Below, piece by piece: positions 17,655 to 27,218 of a stretch of 64,000 nucleotides of DNA; within the stretch, counting starts at the first letter, position 1; each line of letters opens with the position of its first letter. The notes under the pieces were generated by a model. The model searched no databases, was not told the origin of the DNA, and saw only the letters and a program-made list of their open reading frames with translations. The translations under genes were made by a program, and so were the position numbers. Source of the DNA: Microbacterium sp. STN6 (GTDB lineage Bacteria > Actinomycetota > Actinomycetes > Actinomycetales > Microbacteriaceae); NCBI RefSeq assembly GCF_026410545.1, contig NZ_JAPMIT010000001.1, positions 868,001 through 932,000 of the forward strand. Direction: 5' to 3'.

Positions 17655-17690
17655 TGCACCGCCCGACCACCCGCTCCTCCTGACGCACGG

Positions 17691-17714
17691 CGCTCGCTCC
17701 CGGGTGGGCGAGCG
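17691..17714 (+). terminator. hairpin after nirK fusion
   Basis: CGCTCGC (17691-17697) pairs with GCGAGCG (17708-17714) around a ten-base loop that contains CCCGGG. There is no T-tract, as is usual in high-GC genomes. Confidence 0.4.
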
Positions 17715-17766
17715 TCGGTGCCCGGCGTACCGTGAGGGGCAATCGGAAGGTCCGTGAGGAGGCACC

Positions 17767-18159
17767 ATGCCCGCATCGAAGGAAATGCCCTCGACCATCG
17801 AGCGTTCCCCTAAGCATGCCCAGGAGATCTGGTCGGCCGCACACGACTCCGCGGTCGAGAGCTATGGCGAGGGCGAGCGGGCGCATCGCACGGCGTTCGC
17901 GGCGCTGAAGCATGAGTACGAGAAGGTGGGCGACCACTGGGAGAAGAAGGAGAAGTCCGGTCCGTCTGACCAGAAGGCTGAGGGCACGCGCGGCTCGAAG
18001 GGCGAGACGGCCGGCGGAGTGGACGCCAACGCGTCGAAGGAGCATCTTCTCGACATCGCGAAGCGCCTGGACATCTCGGGACGCTCGACGATGAACAAGG
18101 ACGAACTGGTCGAGGCGATCGAGAAGGCCAACGACCGAGAGAGCCGGAAGAGCCGCTGA
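17767..18159 (+). CDS. ChaB domain plus Rho N-terminal-like domain protein
   Basis: 130 residues. The N-terminal half matches ChaB (residues 8-60: TIERSPKHAQEIWSAAHDSA, then HRTAFAALKHEYEKVGDHWE). After a charged linker the C-terminus (residues 92-125: SKEHLLDIAKRLDISGRSTM) matches the SAP-like Rho termination factor N domain, a small nucleic-acid binding fold. GAGGAGG stands four bases before the ATG, and TACCGT at 17728-17733 is a likely -10. ChaB was once linked to cation transport; the pairing with a nucleic-acid fold suggests a DNA/RNA-associated role instead. Confidence 0.85.
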   Translation: MPASKEMPSTIERSPKHAQEIWSAAHDSAVESYGEGERAHRTAFAALKHEYEKVGDHWEKKEKSGPSDQKAEGTRGSKGETAGGVDANASKEHLLDIAKRLDISGRSTMNKDELVEAIEKANDRESRKSR

Positions 18160-18178
18160 GGCGCGCGCGTCGCCCGGT

Positions 18179-18208
18179 GTTCATCACAGCCGGGTTCATC
18201 ACAGCCGG
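18179..18208 (+). repeat. 15-base direct repeat, 2 perfect copies
   Basis: GTTCATCACAGCCGG occurs twice in tandem in the 77-base gap before the PPC-domain gene. It is the same unit length as other repeats in this window. Confidence 0.85.
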
Positions 18209-18236
18209 TACCCATGACAGACAGGAGTGAGACCGC

Positions 18237-18689
18237 ATGCAGTTCAAGCGCATCGATGGCGACCAGCAGGGCGCCGGGGCCACGTACGTTGTGGTGCTTT
18301 CCGAGGGCGACGAGGCGTTCGCCACGCTCAGCACGTTCGTGAAGGAGCACGACCTCACGGCGGCGCAGATCACCGCCGTCGGAGCGTTCGAGCGGGCGGT
18401 GGTCGGCTGGTACGACCGAAGCACGAAGGAGTACAGAAAGAACCCGGTCGATGAGCAGTGCGAGGTGCTCTCGCTCGTCGGCGACGCCGCCGGAAGCGAC
18501 AAGGGCCCCCAGTTGCACCTGCACGCCGTGCTCGGCCTCGCCGACGGCACGACGCGCGGCGGCCACCTGCTGGAAGGGCACGTGTGGCCGACCCTCGAGG
18601 TCATCATTCGGGAGTCACCGGCCTCCCTGCGCAAGACGATGCGCCCCGACGTGGGACTCGCCCTGATCGACCTCGAGAAGACCGCCTGA
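18237..18689 (+). CDS. PPC (DUF296) domain protein
   Basis: 150 residues, a single PPC/DUF296 domain. The metal-site motif GPQLHLHAVLG and the following GGHLLEGHVWPTLEVII are clear. Plant relatives carry AT-hooks and bind DNA; bacterial ones are trimeric, small and of uncertain role. AGGAG lies about eight bases before ATG. It precedes the FAD oxidoreductase by three bases. Confidence 0.9.
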   Translation: MQFKRIDGDQQGAGATYVVVLSEGDEAFATLSTFVKEHDLTAAQITAVGAFERAVVGWYDRSTKEYRKNPVDEQCEVLSLVGDAAGSDKGPQLHLHAVLGLADGTTRGGHLLEGHVWPTLEVIIRESPASLRKTMRPDVGLALIDLEKTA

Positions 18690-18692
18690 CGC

Positions 18693-20162
18693 ATGATCGA
18701 AGACGTCGTCGTCGTGGGCTCCGGCCCGAACGGGTTGGCCGCCGCGGTCACGCTCGCCCGCGCGGGCCTGAAGGTGGTCGTACTCGAGCGCTCTGACTAT
18801 GCCGGCGGGGGCGCGAGCACGCGCGAGCTGGTGATGCCCGGGGTGCGCAACGACGTCTGCTCGGCCGTGCATCCCATGGCGATCTCGAGCGACTTCTTTC
18901 GGCGGTTCGCCCTCGCCGAGCGCGTCGAGATGCTCGTGCCCGAGATCTCGTACGGTCAGCCGATCCGCGCCGCCGAAGCCGCCATCGCCTACCAGGATCT
19001 GGAGCGCACGGCCGAGGGGCTTGGGGCGGATGCAGACGCCTGGCGGCGCCTGTTCACGCCGTTCGAGCGGCATCCGGAGCGACTGGCCGACATCATCGGC
19101 AGGCCCATGCTGCGCGTGCCGACCGAGCCGCTCAGCCTGCTGCAGTTCGGGCTGCGCGCGCTCGTCCAGGGAACCCCCGCCTGGAACCTGCCGTTCTCCG
19201 GCAGCGACGCACCGGCGCTGCTCGCGGGTGTGTTCGCTCACACGATTCGCCGCCAGCCCAGCCTCGGAACCTCGGCGGCAGGCCTGGCCCTCGCCGCCTT
19301 CGCGCATTCGGTCGGCTGGCCGATCCCACGCGGGGGCAGCGGCGCGATCTCTGACGCCATGATCGCCGACCTTGAGGCGCATGGCGGCCGCGTGGAGACC
19401 GGCACCGAGGTACGCAGCCTCGACGAGTTGGCGGGAACGCGCATCGTCATGCTCGACATCACGCCGCATGCGCTCCTGCAGCTCGCCGGCCACCGGATGC
19501 CCGAATGGTTCGCCGCCAGCATGCGCCGCTTCCGCTATGGCAACGGCGTGGCGAAGGCCGACTTCGTGCTCTCCGAGCCGGTGCCGTGGGCGAATGAGGA
19601 GCTGAGGCGGGCCGTCACGGTGCACGTCGGCGGCACGAGGGCGCAGGTGGCGCGTGCCGAGAACCAGGTGGCGGCGGGCATGCATGCGGATGAGCCGTAC
19701 GTGCTCACCTGCCAGCCCACCGTGATCGACCAGTCGAGGGCCGACGACGGCCAGCATGTGCTGTGGGCGTACACGCACGTGCCGGCTGGCAGCGACGTCG
19801 ACGAGACCGAGGCGATGGTGCGCCGCATCGAGCAGTTCGCCCCTGGGTTCCGCGACACCATCATCGCCAGCACGGCGCGCACGGGCCGGCAGATGCATGC
19901 GGAGAACCCCAACTACATCGGCGGCGATATCGCCTCCGGCGCGGCATCCGCTTGGCAACTCGTGGCGCGACCGAGGCTGACGACCGAACCCTGGAGCACT
20001 CCGCTGCCGGGCACCTACCTGTGCTCCGCCTCCACCGTTCCCGGGCCGGGCGTGCACGGCCAGGCCGGCTGGCTCGCCGCGTGCCGCGCGCTCGAGCACG
20101 AGTACGGCATCTCCACGCCGCCCGACCTGTCTCCCGATTCGACAACTGAGGGAAAGCAATGA
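18693..20162 (+). CDS. phytoene-desaturase-like FAD oxidoreductase
   Basis: 489 residues. The N-terminal dinucleotide-binding motif is VVGSGPNGLAAAVTLARAG, followed by the Glu that binds the ribose (LERSDYAGGGAS). The C-terminal flavin-contact region is YLCSASTVPGPGVHGQAG. It belongs to the NAD(P)/FAD-dependent oxidoreductases related to carotenoid desaturases and CrtN/CrtO-like proteins; no carotenoid genes are nearby, so the substrate is unknown. Its stop overlaps the SRPBCC start by four bases (ATGA), which suggests joint function. Confidence 0.85.
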   Translation: MIEDVVVVGSGPNGLAAAVTLARAGLKVVVLERSDYAGGGASTRELVMPGVRNDVCSAVHPMAISSDFFRRFALAERVEMLVPEISYGQPIRAAEAAIAYQDLERTAEGLGADADAWRRLFTPFERHPERLADIIGRPMLRVPTEPLSLLQFGLRALVQGTPAWNLPFSGSDAPALLAGVFAHTIRRQPSLGTSAAGLALAAFAHSVGWPIPRGGSGAISDAMIADLEAHGGRVETGTEVRSLDELAGTRIVMLDITPHALLQLAGHRMPEWFAASMRRFRYGNGVAKADFVLSEPVPWANEELRRAVTVHVGGTRAQVARAENQVAAGMHADEPYVLTCQPTVIDQSRADDGQHVLWAYTHVPAGSDVDETEAMVRRIEQFAPGFRDTIIASTARTGRQMHAENPNYIGGDIASGAASAWQLVARPRLTTEPWSTPLPGTYLCSASTVPGPGVHGQAGWLAACRALEHEYGISTPPDLSPDSTTEGKQ

Positions 20163-20614
20163 GCGTCAATCACCGCATCATCCACGCCTCTGCCGAGCAG
20201 ATCTTCGAGGTACTCGCCGACGCCTGGTCGTACCCTTCCTGGGTGGTCGGCGCCTCCCGCGCCCGCGCCGTCAGCCCGGACTGGCCGGCCGTCGGCGCCG
20301 AGTTGCACCACTCCTTCGGCATCTGGCCGCTCGTCATCAACGACACCACGAGCATCGAGGAATGGGACCCACCCCGCAGGCTGGTGTTACGTGCGCGGGG
20401 AGGCATGCTCGGCTCCGCTCACGTGAGCCTGGAGGTCCAGACCCATCGGCGCGAATGCGTGATCCGCATGACCGAACACGCGGCCTCGGGGCCGAGCACC
20501 CTCATTCCGTCGTTCATCGTGAACATCGTCGGACACACTCGCAACCGCGAGGCACTGCGCAGGCTCGCGTACCAGGTCGAGAAGCCGCACCGCGCGCCGG
20601 ATACCTCTGAATGA
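20159..20614 (+). CDS. SRPBCC (START/Bet v1-like) family protein
   Basis: 151 residues. The start MSVNHRIIHASAEQIFEVLADAW and the turn SYPSWVVGASRARAV are typical of SRPBCC ligand-binding proteins such as polyketide cyclase-like folds, which hold hydrophobic ligands. GAGGG precedes the ATG. It is coupled at both ends by four-base overlaps, between the FAD oxidoreductase and the GH13 enzyme, so it may carry the lipid or substrate of the oxidoreductase. Confidence 0.82.
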   Translation: MSVNHRIIHASAEQIFEVLADAWSYPSWVVGASRARAVSPDWPAVGAELHHSFGIWPLVINDTTSIEEWDPPRRLVLRARGGMLGSAHVSLEVQTHRRECVIRMTEHAASGPSTLIPSFIVNIVGHTRNREALRRLAYQVEKPHRAPDTSE

Positions 20615-22179
20615 GTGAGCCCGACCGCCGCTGGGCAGCGGAGACGGTGTTCTACGGCATCGACATCACGCGCTTCCACGATGCGAACGGCGACGGCATC
20701 GGCGACGTCTCCGGGCTCGTCGAGAAGCTCGACTATGTCGCAGATCTCGGCGTGACGTGTCTCTGGCTCCTGCCGTTCTTCCCCAGCGACCGCATGGACA
20801 ACGGGTACGACATCACCAACTACTTCGACGTCGACCCCGAACTCGGCACCCTCGACGACTTCCGCGCCCTGGCCGACGAGGCCCACGCGCGCGGCATCCG
20901 CATCATGGTCGACCTCGTCGTGCACCACACCGCGTCGAAGCACCCCTGGTTCCGCGCCGCCCAGGCTGACCCCGATTCGCGCTTCTACGACTACTACATC
21001 TGGCGCGAAGACGAGCCGGCAGACAGTGCCGACAAGAGCGCGTTTCCCGAGGAGGAGGACGGCATCTGGGACTACTCGCCCCGCGCCAAGCGCTACTACC
21101 GGCACACCTTCTATGAGTTCCAGCCTGACTTGCGCATCGCCGACGACCAGCTGTGGGAGACGATCAAGAGCATCGTCGACTTCTGGGTGGCAACGGGAGC
21201 CGACGCCTTCCGCGTCGATGCCGCCTCGAAGCTCTTCACGCCGGATGCGCTCGAGGGCACGCAGATCACCGGGCAAGAGCGTCTGGACGACCTGAGGCGC
21301 TACCTCAGCCGCCGCGCGCCCGGCGTCGCCCTCATCGGTGAGGTCGACATGCCGCGCGACGACATCGAAGACTTCCTCGGCGATCGCTTCGATCTGCTCT
21401 ACAACTTCCTCGGCAACAACGCGCTCTACCTCGCTCTGGCCCGCCAGGAGGCGGAGCCCCTGCGCGAGACGTTCCGCCAGCAGCAGCGCTCGGCCGGCAC
21501 GTCCCCGTGGCTGAACTTCATGCGCAACCTCGACGAGCTCGACCTCGAGCAGCTGAGCGACGACGAACGGCAGCGCGTCTTCGACGTCTTCGCCTCGAGG
21601 CAGGACATGCGCATCTACGGGCGGGGCGTGCGCCGCGGCTGGGCACCCATGATGAAGACCCACGAGCAGCGGCGCATGTGCCTGAGCCTGCTCTTCGCCT
21701 CACCCGGTGCACCGCTGCTCGTCTACGGCCAGGAGCTCGGCATGGGGGACGAGCTCTCGCTGAGCGGCCGGGAGGCCGTGCGCATCCCCATGCAATGGGA
21801 CAGTTCGCGCTCGGGCGGGTTCTCCGCGCGCGCGCCGGCCCGAGACATCGCCCGAACCGCGAATCGCGCCGGCGAGTTCGGCTACCGCCGCGTCAACGTC
21901 GAGAAGGAGCGCGACAAGCCGGACAGCCTGCTCACCCTCACCAGGCAACTCGTTCGGCTGCGGTGCGAGCACCCGGGAATCGGCACGATCGCGCCGAAGT
22001 TCCCCGACGAGCCGTCTGACGCCATCCTCGCGCTCTCGTATGGCGAGCTGACCATCGTGCACAATCTCTCGGAGCAGGCTCAACCGACGACCATCGAGCA
22101 CGGCAGGCGCGTGCTGCTCGGCGGCATCGACGGCACGACGCTGCCGCCGTTCGGCTTCGCCTGGCTCACCGACGAATAG
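20611..22179 (+). CDS. GH13 alpha-glucosidase/trehalose-synthase-like enzyme
   Basis: 522 residues of the alpha-amylase superfamily, closest in wording to trehalose synthases and oligo-glucosidases (DVSGLVEKLDYVADLGVT, GYDITNYFDVDPELGT). The catalytic triad is present: nucleophile D203 in FRVDAAS, acid E244 in LIGEVDM, and D308 in RNLDELD. The normally conserved His of region IV (NHDE) is Leu307 here, and region I reads DLVVHHT rather than DLVxNHT. That substitution should weaken transition-state binding, so the reaction may differ from the family norm. Overlap with the SRPBCC gene (ATGA) fixes the start. Confidence 0.85.
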   Translation: MSEPDRRWAAETVFYGIDITRFHDANGDGIGDVSGLVEKLDYVADLGVTCLWLLPFFPSDRMDNGYDITNYFDVDPELGTLDDFRALADEAHARGIRIMVDLVVHHTASKHPWFRAAQADPDSRFYDYYIWREDEPADSADKSAFPEEEDGIWDYSPRAKRYYRHTFYEFQPDLRIADDQLWETIKSIVDFWVATGADAFRVDAASKLFTPDALEGTQITGQERLDDLRRYLSRRAPGVALIGEVDMPRDDIEDFLGDRFDLLYNFLGNNALYLALARQEAEPLRETFRQQQRSAGTSPWLNFMRNLDELDLEQLSDDERQRVFDVFASRQDMRIYGRGVRRGWAPMMKTHEQRRMCLSLLFASPGAPLLVYGQELGMGDELSLSGREAVRIPMQWDSSRSGGFSARAPARDIARTANRAGEFGYRRVNVEKERDKPDSLLTLTRQLVRLRCEHPGIGTIAPKFPDEPSDAILALSYGELTIVHNLSEQAQPTTIEHGRRVLLGGIDGTTLPPFGFAWLTDE

Positions 22180-22197
22180 CGGATGTCGGCCGGCCGC

Positions 22198-23718
<1,521 letters not shown>

Positions 23719-23790
23719 AAGGAGTGCAATGCTACCGGAGCATCACACCGGCATCCGCCGTGCCCGTCACACAGGCCTCACCCCCTCGCC

Positions 23791-24840
23791 TCACTCCAAC
23801 ACCTTTGTGAGGTCGTACGCGACGGGCCGCTCCAGCTGTTCGAACGTGCAGGAGCGCGGCTCGCGATCCGGCCGCCAGCGCTCGAACTGCACCGTATGCC
23901 GAAACCGGGAACCCTCCATCTGGTCATACCGCACCTCGGCCACGCGCTCGGGCCGCAGCCGCACGTACGAGGTGTCCTTGTTGGCCGAGAACCGGCTGCG
24001 CTCGGTCTCGCCGCGCACGACCTCGCCATCGTCATCACGCATGACGAGCGGCTCGAGCTCGTCGACGAGCTCCTTGCGTTTGCGATCGGTGAATGCAGAC
24101 GCGCCGCCGACGTTGCGCAGCTCGCCCTCGGCGTCGTACAGCCCGAGCAGCAGCGAGCCGACGCCAGACCCGCTGCGGTGCACGCGGTAGCCGAGCAGCA
24201 CTACGTCGGCCGTGCGGTGGTGCTTGACCTTCAGCATCACACGCTTGCCCGGGGTGTACGCCGCGGCGAGCGGCTTGGCGACGATCCCGTCGAGCCCGGC
24301 GCCCTCGAACTCGGCCAGCCACCGTCGCGCCTCGTCGACATCTCTGGTCGTCTGGCTCAGATGCAGCGGATGGCCGAGCCCCCGCACCAGCCGCTCCAGC
24401 CGGGCACGCCGCACTTCGAACGGCTCATCCAGCAGGCTCTCGCCGCCGACCGCGAGAAGGTCGAACGCCACGAACATCGTGGGGGTCTCCTTCGCCAGGC
24501 GTCGCACGCGGCTTGCCGCGGGGTGGATGCGCTCGCTCAGCGCATCCCAGTCGAGCCGCGCCTCGCCCTCGGGTCCGCTCTGCAGCACGATCTCCCCGTC
24601 GAGAACGCAGGGTTCGGGCAGAAGGCGAGCGAACGCATCCGTCAATTCGGGAAAGTAGCGGGTGAGCATCTTCGAGCCGCGGCTGCCGATCTCGACGCGA
24701 TCGCCGTCGAACGAGACGATGCCGCGAAAGCCGTCCCATTTCGGTTCGTACAGCAGGCCGCCCGGCACGCTGTCGGCTTCAGGCACGGCATCGACCGCCT
24801 TCGCCAGCATCGGCGCGACGGGGAAGACGGTCGTGCTCAT
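23791..24840 (-). CDS. ligC: ATP-dependent DNA ligase, LigC type
   Basis: 349 residues, the length of mycobacterial LigC. The adenylation motif EPKWDGFRG holds the catalytic Lys near residue 34; later nucleotidyltransferase motifs are FVAFDLLAV, GLDGIVAKPL and VMLKVKHHRTADVV. The C-terminal OB domain ends in FRHTVQFERWRPDREPRSC, the LigC-like tail. It seals nicks in back-up repair or end joining. Its start overlaps the P450 stop by four bases (ATGA), an unusual operon partner. PolD is encoded 14 kb away. Confidence 0.88.
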   Translation of the reverse strand: MSTTVFPVAPMLAKAVDAVPEADSVPGGLLYEPKWDGFRGIVSFDGDRVEIGSRGSKMLTRYFPELTDAFARLLPEPCVLDGEIVLQSGPEGEARLDWDALSERIHPAASRVRRLAKETPTMFVAFDLLAVGGESLLDEPFEVRRARLERLVRGLGHPLHLSQTTRDVDEARRWLAEFEGAGLDGIVAKPLAAAYTPGKRVMLKVKHHRTADVVLLGYRVHRSGSGVGSLLLGLYDAEGELRNVGGASAFTDRKRKELVDELEPLVMRDDDGEVVRGETERSRFSANKDTSYVRLRPERVAEVRYDQMEGSRFRHTVQFERWRPDREPRSCTFEQLERPVAYDLTKVLE

Positions 24841-26126
24841 GCGGCGAGCCTGATGTCGCTCATGATGAAGCCGTCCTTCGGCCCGCTCGGAAAGCGCCGC
24901 AGGCTGACCCGCAGGTCCTGCGCGGGAACCTCGTAGCGCATGTCGCGCGCCAGCAGGCGTACGCTCTCGGCCATGAGGGCGCGGGTGATGCCCTCGCCGG
25001 GGCAGTGGTGGGTGGTCTCGATCTCGCCGAGGCCCTGCGCGACCACGAGCGAATCACCCGCCTCGCGGAAGCGCTGCGGGCGGAAGCGCATCGGCTGCGG
25101 CCAGACCGCGGGGTCGTGATCGGTGGCATAGAGGTCGAGTACGACGAGGCTGTGCTTGGGCAGAGCAAGCCCCCGCCAGTGCAGGTCGTTCTGTGCACGA
25201 CCCGCGATGATCGGGAAGAACGGGTAGAAGCGGCGCACCTCGTCGACAAACCCCATGAGGTCGCCCTCGTCGCCTTCCTCGAACGCGTGCCGCCACCGCG
25301 CGCGTCGGTGCAGTGACAGCGCCGCGTACACGATGAAGCGGCCGACCGCGACCACCGGTCGCAGCAGATTGACCAGCTCAGTGGCGGCCGTGTCGACGCT
25401 GAGCAGCTGGCCGCTCCTGTTGCGGTGATGCGCGAGACGGGCCAGGGGTGTCTGCCGTGTATCGCGTGAGCGGCGGGCCTCGCGGATCAGAGACCGCGCC
25501 CACGCTTCGGTGCGCAGCCGGCGAGCTCGTGCCGCCCAGTTCACAGGCCCCACGGTTCCCGAGTACTGAACCATGGATGCGAGCTCGCCGGGTCTGCCGC
25601 GATCGCGTGAGCGCACCGGCACCCCGGCCCAGTCCATCGCGGCCTCAGCGAGAACCGGCACGATCTCCTGCTGCAGCACGATGCGCTGCGCCATGCTCCA
25701 GTGGCGAGCCGCCTGATCCCAGCGACGGCGAAAGCATTCGAGCAGCCATGCGTCGTCGTCCAGCAGGCTGACGAGCATGGCCTTGCGTTCCCGGTGCGCC
25801 TCGCCCTCGAGCCCCTGCACACTGAGGGAGCCCTGCAGCAGACTGGTCGTCGAGGCCGGCATCGCACCGTGCCGGGCGAAGTGCCCGCCCTCGTAGAAGA
25901 AGCGGGCCGCGTCGAGACCGCGCATGAAGACGGCCTCGGTCGTGAGGACACGGGCACGAAAGTAGTCCGTCTGCAACTGCTCGAAGCGTTTCGACCCGTA
26001 CCCGTAGCCCTCGTGCAGCAGGCGCAGGCCGCCGGCGAACTCCGGCAGGGCGGGGGCGACCACAGGCGCCGGCGCATGCGAATCATCGACGCAGTCCCAG
26101 TGGCGCATGCTGCTCATGCTGCTCAT
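24837..26126 (-). CDS. CYP152-like cytochrome P450 (fatty-acid peroxygenase type)
   Basis: About 429 residues. The heme-thiolate loop is TTHHCPGEGITRAL, typical of CYP152 peroxygenases rather than the common FxxGxHxCxG. The NLLRPVVAVGRFIVYAALSL stretch carries the Arg that binds the substrate carboxylate, and RRFYPFFP precedes the loop. Such enzymes use hydrogen peroxide to hydroxylate or decarboxylate fatty acids. Four in-frame ATGs stand at 26135, 26126, 26117 and 26108 in a nine-base repeat; 26126 is preferred because GAGG lies ten bases before it. It is co-translated with the DNA ligase. Confidence 0.85.
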   Translation of the reverse strand: MSSMSSMRHWDCVDDSHAPAPVVAPALPEFAGGLRLLHEGYGYGSKRFEQLQTDYFRARVLTTEAVFMRGLDAARFFYEGGHFARHGAMPASTTSLLQGSLSVQGLEGEAHRERKAMLVSLLDDDAWLLECFRRRWDQAARHWSMAQRIVLQQEIVPVLAEAAMDWAGVPVRSRDRGRPGELASMVQYSGTVGPVNWAARARRLRTEAWARSLIREARRSRDTRQTPLARLAHHRNRSGQLLSVDTAATELVNLLRPVVAVGRFIVYAALSLHRRARWRHAFEEGDEGDLMGFVDEVRRFYPFFPIIAGRAQNDLHWRGLALPKHSLVVLDLYATDHDPAVWPQPMRFRPQRFREAGDSLVVAQGLGEIETTHHCPGEGITRALMAESVRLLARDMRYEVPAQDLRVSLRRFPSGPKDGFIMSDIRLAA

Positions 26127-26135
26127 GCTGCTCAT
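26106..26135 (-). repeat. 9-base repeat carrying four possible start codons
   Basis: CATGCTGCT (plus strand) occurs three times in a row followed by a fourth CATG, giving MSSMSSMSSM at the P450 N-terminus. Copy changes would move the distance between GAGG and the start codon used. Confidence 0.8.
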
Positions 26136-26233
26136 GCCTCGCACGGTAGGCGCGACCGTATCCGGCGGCAAGGGTTCCGCACGCTGCCCTCGCGGGCTTG
26201 CAGGCGAGGCGCGCGACGACGAGCATGTGGCGC

Positions 26234-27046
26234 ATGAGCAACACACGCACGGATTTCACTCCGAAAACGGCCATCGTGACGGGCTCGGACTCCGGGATCG
26301 GGCGCTCTACCGCCGTCGCGCTCGCGCACATGGGCGTCGACGTGGGCGTCACCTGGCATTCCGACGAGGAGGGCGCTGAAAAGACGGCAGGGCTGGTGCG
26401 CGATGCGGGGGCGCGAGCCGTCGTGGCACAGCTCGACACCACCACGGCGCCCGAATGCGGCGACGTCATCGATGCGATGGCCGAGCAGCTGGGCGGCGTC
26501 GATGTGTTCGTCAACAACGCGGGCATCAATGGCGGCCCGCGCTTCTTCGACACTGATTGGGAGACGTGGCGCACGACGGTCTGCGCCGACCTCGACGGCG
26601 CGTTCGTGTGCATCCAGAGGGCGGCGAGGCGCATGGTGGATGCCGGGCGCGGCGGCCGCATCATCGCCGTGACGAGTGTGCACGAGCACCAGCCGAGGGT
26701 CGGATCCGCCGCGTACGACGCGGCCAAGCATGGCCTCGGCGGCCTCATCAAGACCATCGCTCTCGAGCTGGGGGAGTACGGCATCACTGCAAACGCGGTC
26801 GCACCCGGCGAGATCGCGACCCCGATGAACGACGAGACCGATGTGGACCCCATGGGCATCCATCGACCCGGAATCCCGCTCGGCAGGCCAGGCGACGCGC
26901 GCGAGATCGCGGACGTGATCGCCTTCCTCGCCTCGTCGAAGTCGAGCTATGTGACGGGTGCGTCGTGGGTCGTCGACGGCGGCATGCTGCAGATGGGACC
27001 GCAGGGCGGGTCGCATCTGACGGCGGACGACTGGCGGCGCGGCTGA
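26234..27046 (+). CDS. short-chain dehydrogenase/reductase
   Basis: 270 residues of classical SDR. The NAD(P) motif is VTGSDSGIGRS, NNAG is at VFVNNAGING, and the catalytic Ser-Tyr-Lys is in VTSVHEHQP and AAYDAAKHGL. The C-terminal SYVTGASWVVDGG is typical. ATG 26234 is chosen; ATG 26225 is in frame but not better supported. It is divergent from the P450, with only about 100 bases between them. Confidence 0.88.
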   Translation: MSNTRTDFTPKTAIVTGSDSGIGRSTAVALAHMGVDVGVTWHSDEEGAEKTAGLVRDAGARAVVAQLDTTTAPECGDVIDAMAEQLGGVDVFVNNAGINGGPRFFDTDWETWRTTVCADLDGAFVCIQRAARRMVDAGRGGRIIAVTSVHEHQPRVGSAAYDAAKHGLGGLIKTIALELGEYGITANAVAPGEIATPMNDETDVDPMGIHRPGIPLGRPGDAREIADVIAFLASSKSSYVTGASWVVDGGMLQMGPQGGSHLTADDWRRG

Positions 27047-27099
27047 GCGGAGCGCGGCACCTGATCGAAACGGTGCGGCCTGCGGCATCCGCTGATGGG

Positions 27100-27159
27100 T
27101 AGCGCGTTTGGCAGTAGCGCGTGTGACAGTAGCGCGTTTGACAGCAGCGCCCTTGACAG
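27100..27159 (+). repeat. 15-base tandem repeat of -35-like boxes, 4 units
   Basis: TAGCGCGTTTGACAG-like units stand at 27100, 27115, 27130 and 27145. Units one and two each differ by one base from unit three; unit four differs by three and ends in a perfect TTGACA. Each unit carries a TTGACA or near match, so the array multiplies the -35 element upstream of ctaD. Confidence 0.9.
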
Positions 27160-27180
27160 TGGCGGCGCTCGGCGTAGCGT
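27153..27180 (+). promoter_or_regulatory. promoter of ctaD-ctaF
   Basis: TTGACA (27153-27158), 16 bases, then TAGCGT (27175-27180). The -35 is the last unit of a four-copy repeat. The leader before ATG 27219 would be about 30 bases. Confidence 0.65.
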
Positions 27181-27218
27181 GAGAGGCGGGGATGCTGCAA
27201 CAAGTCTGGAAGTGATGC

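Noticed and set aside
14703-17798. A long minus-strand open frame (over 1000 codons) opposite the NirK fusion
   Set aside because: It is a shadow of GC-rich coding DNA; its translation is Arg/Gly/His-rich without domain patterns, while the plus strand shows membrane helices and copper ligands.
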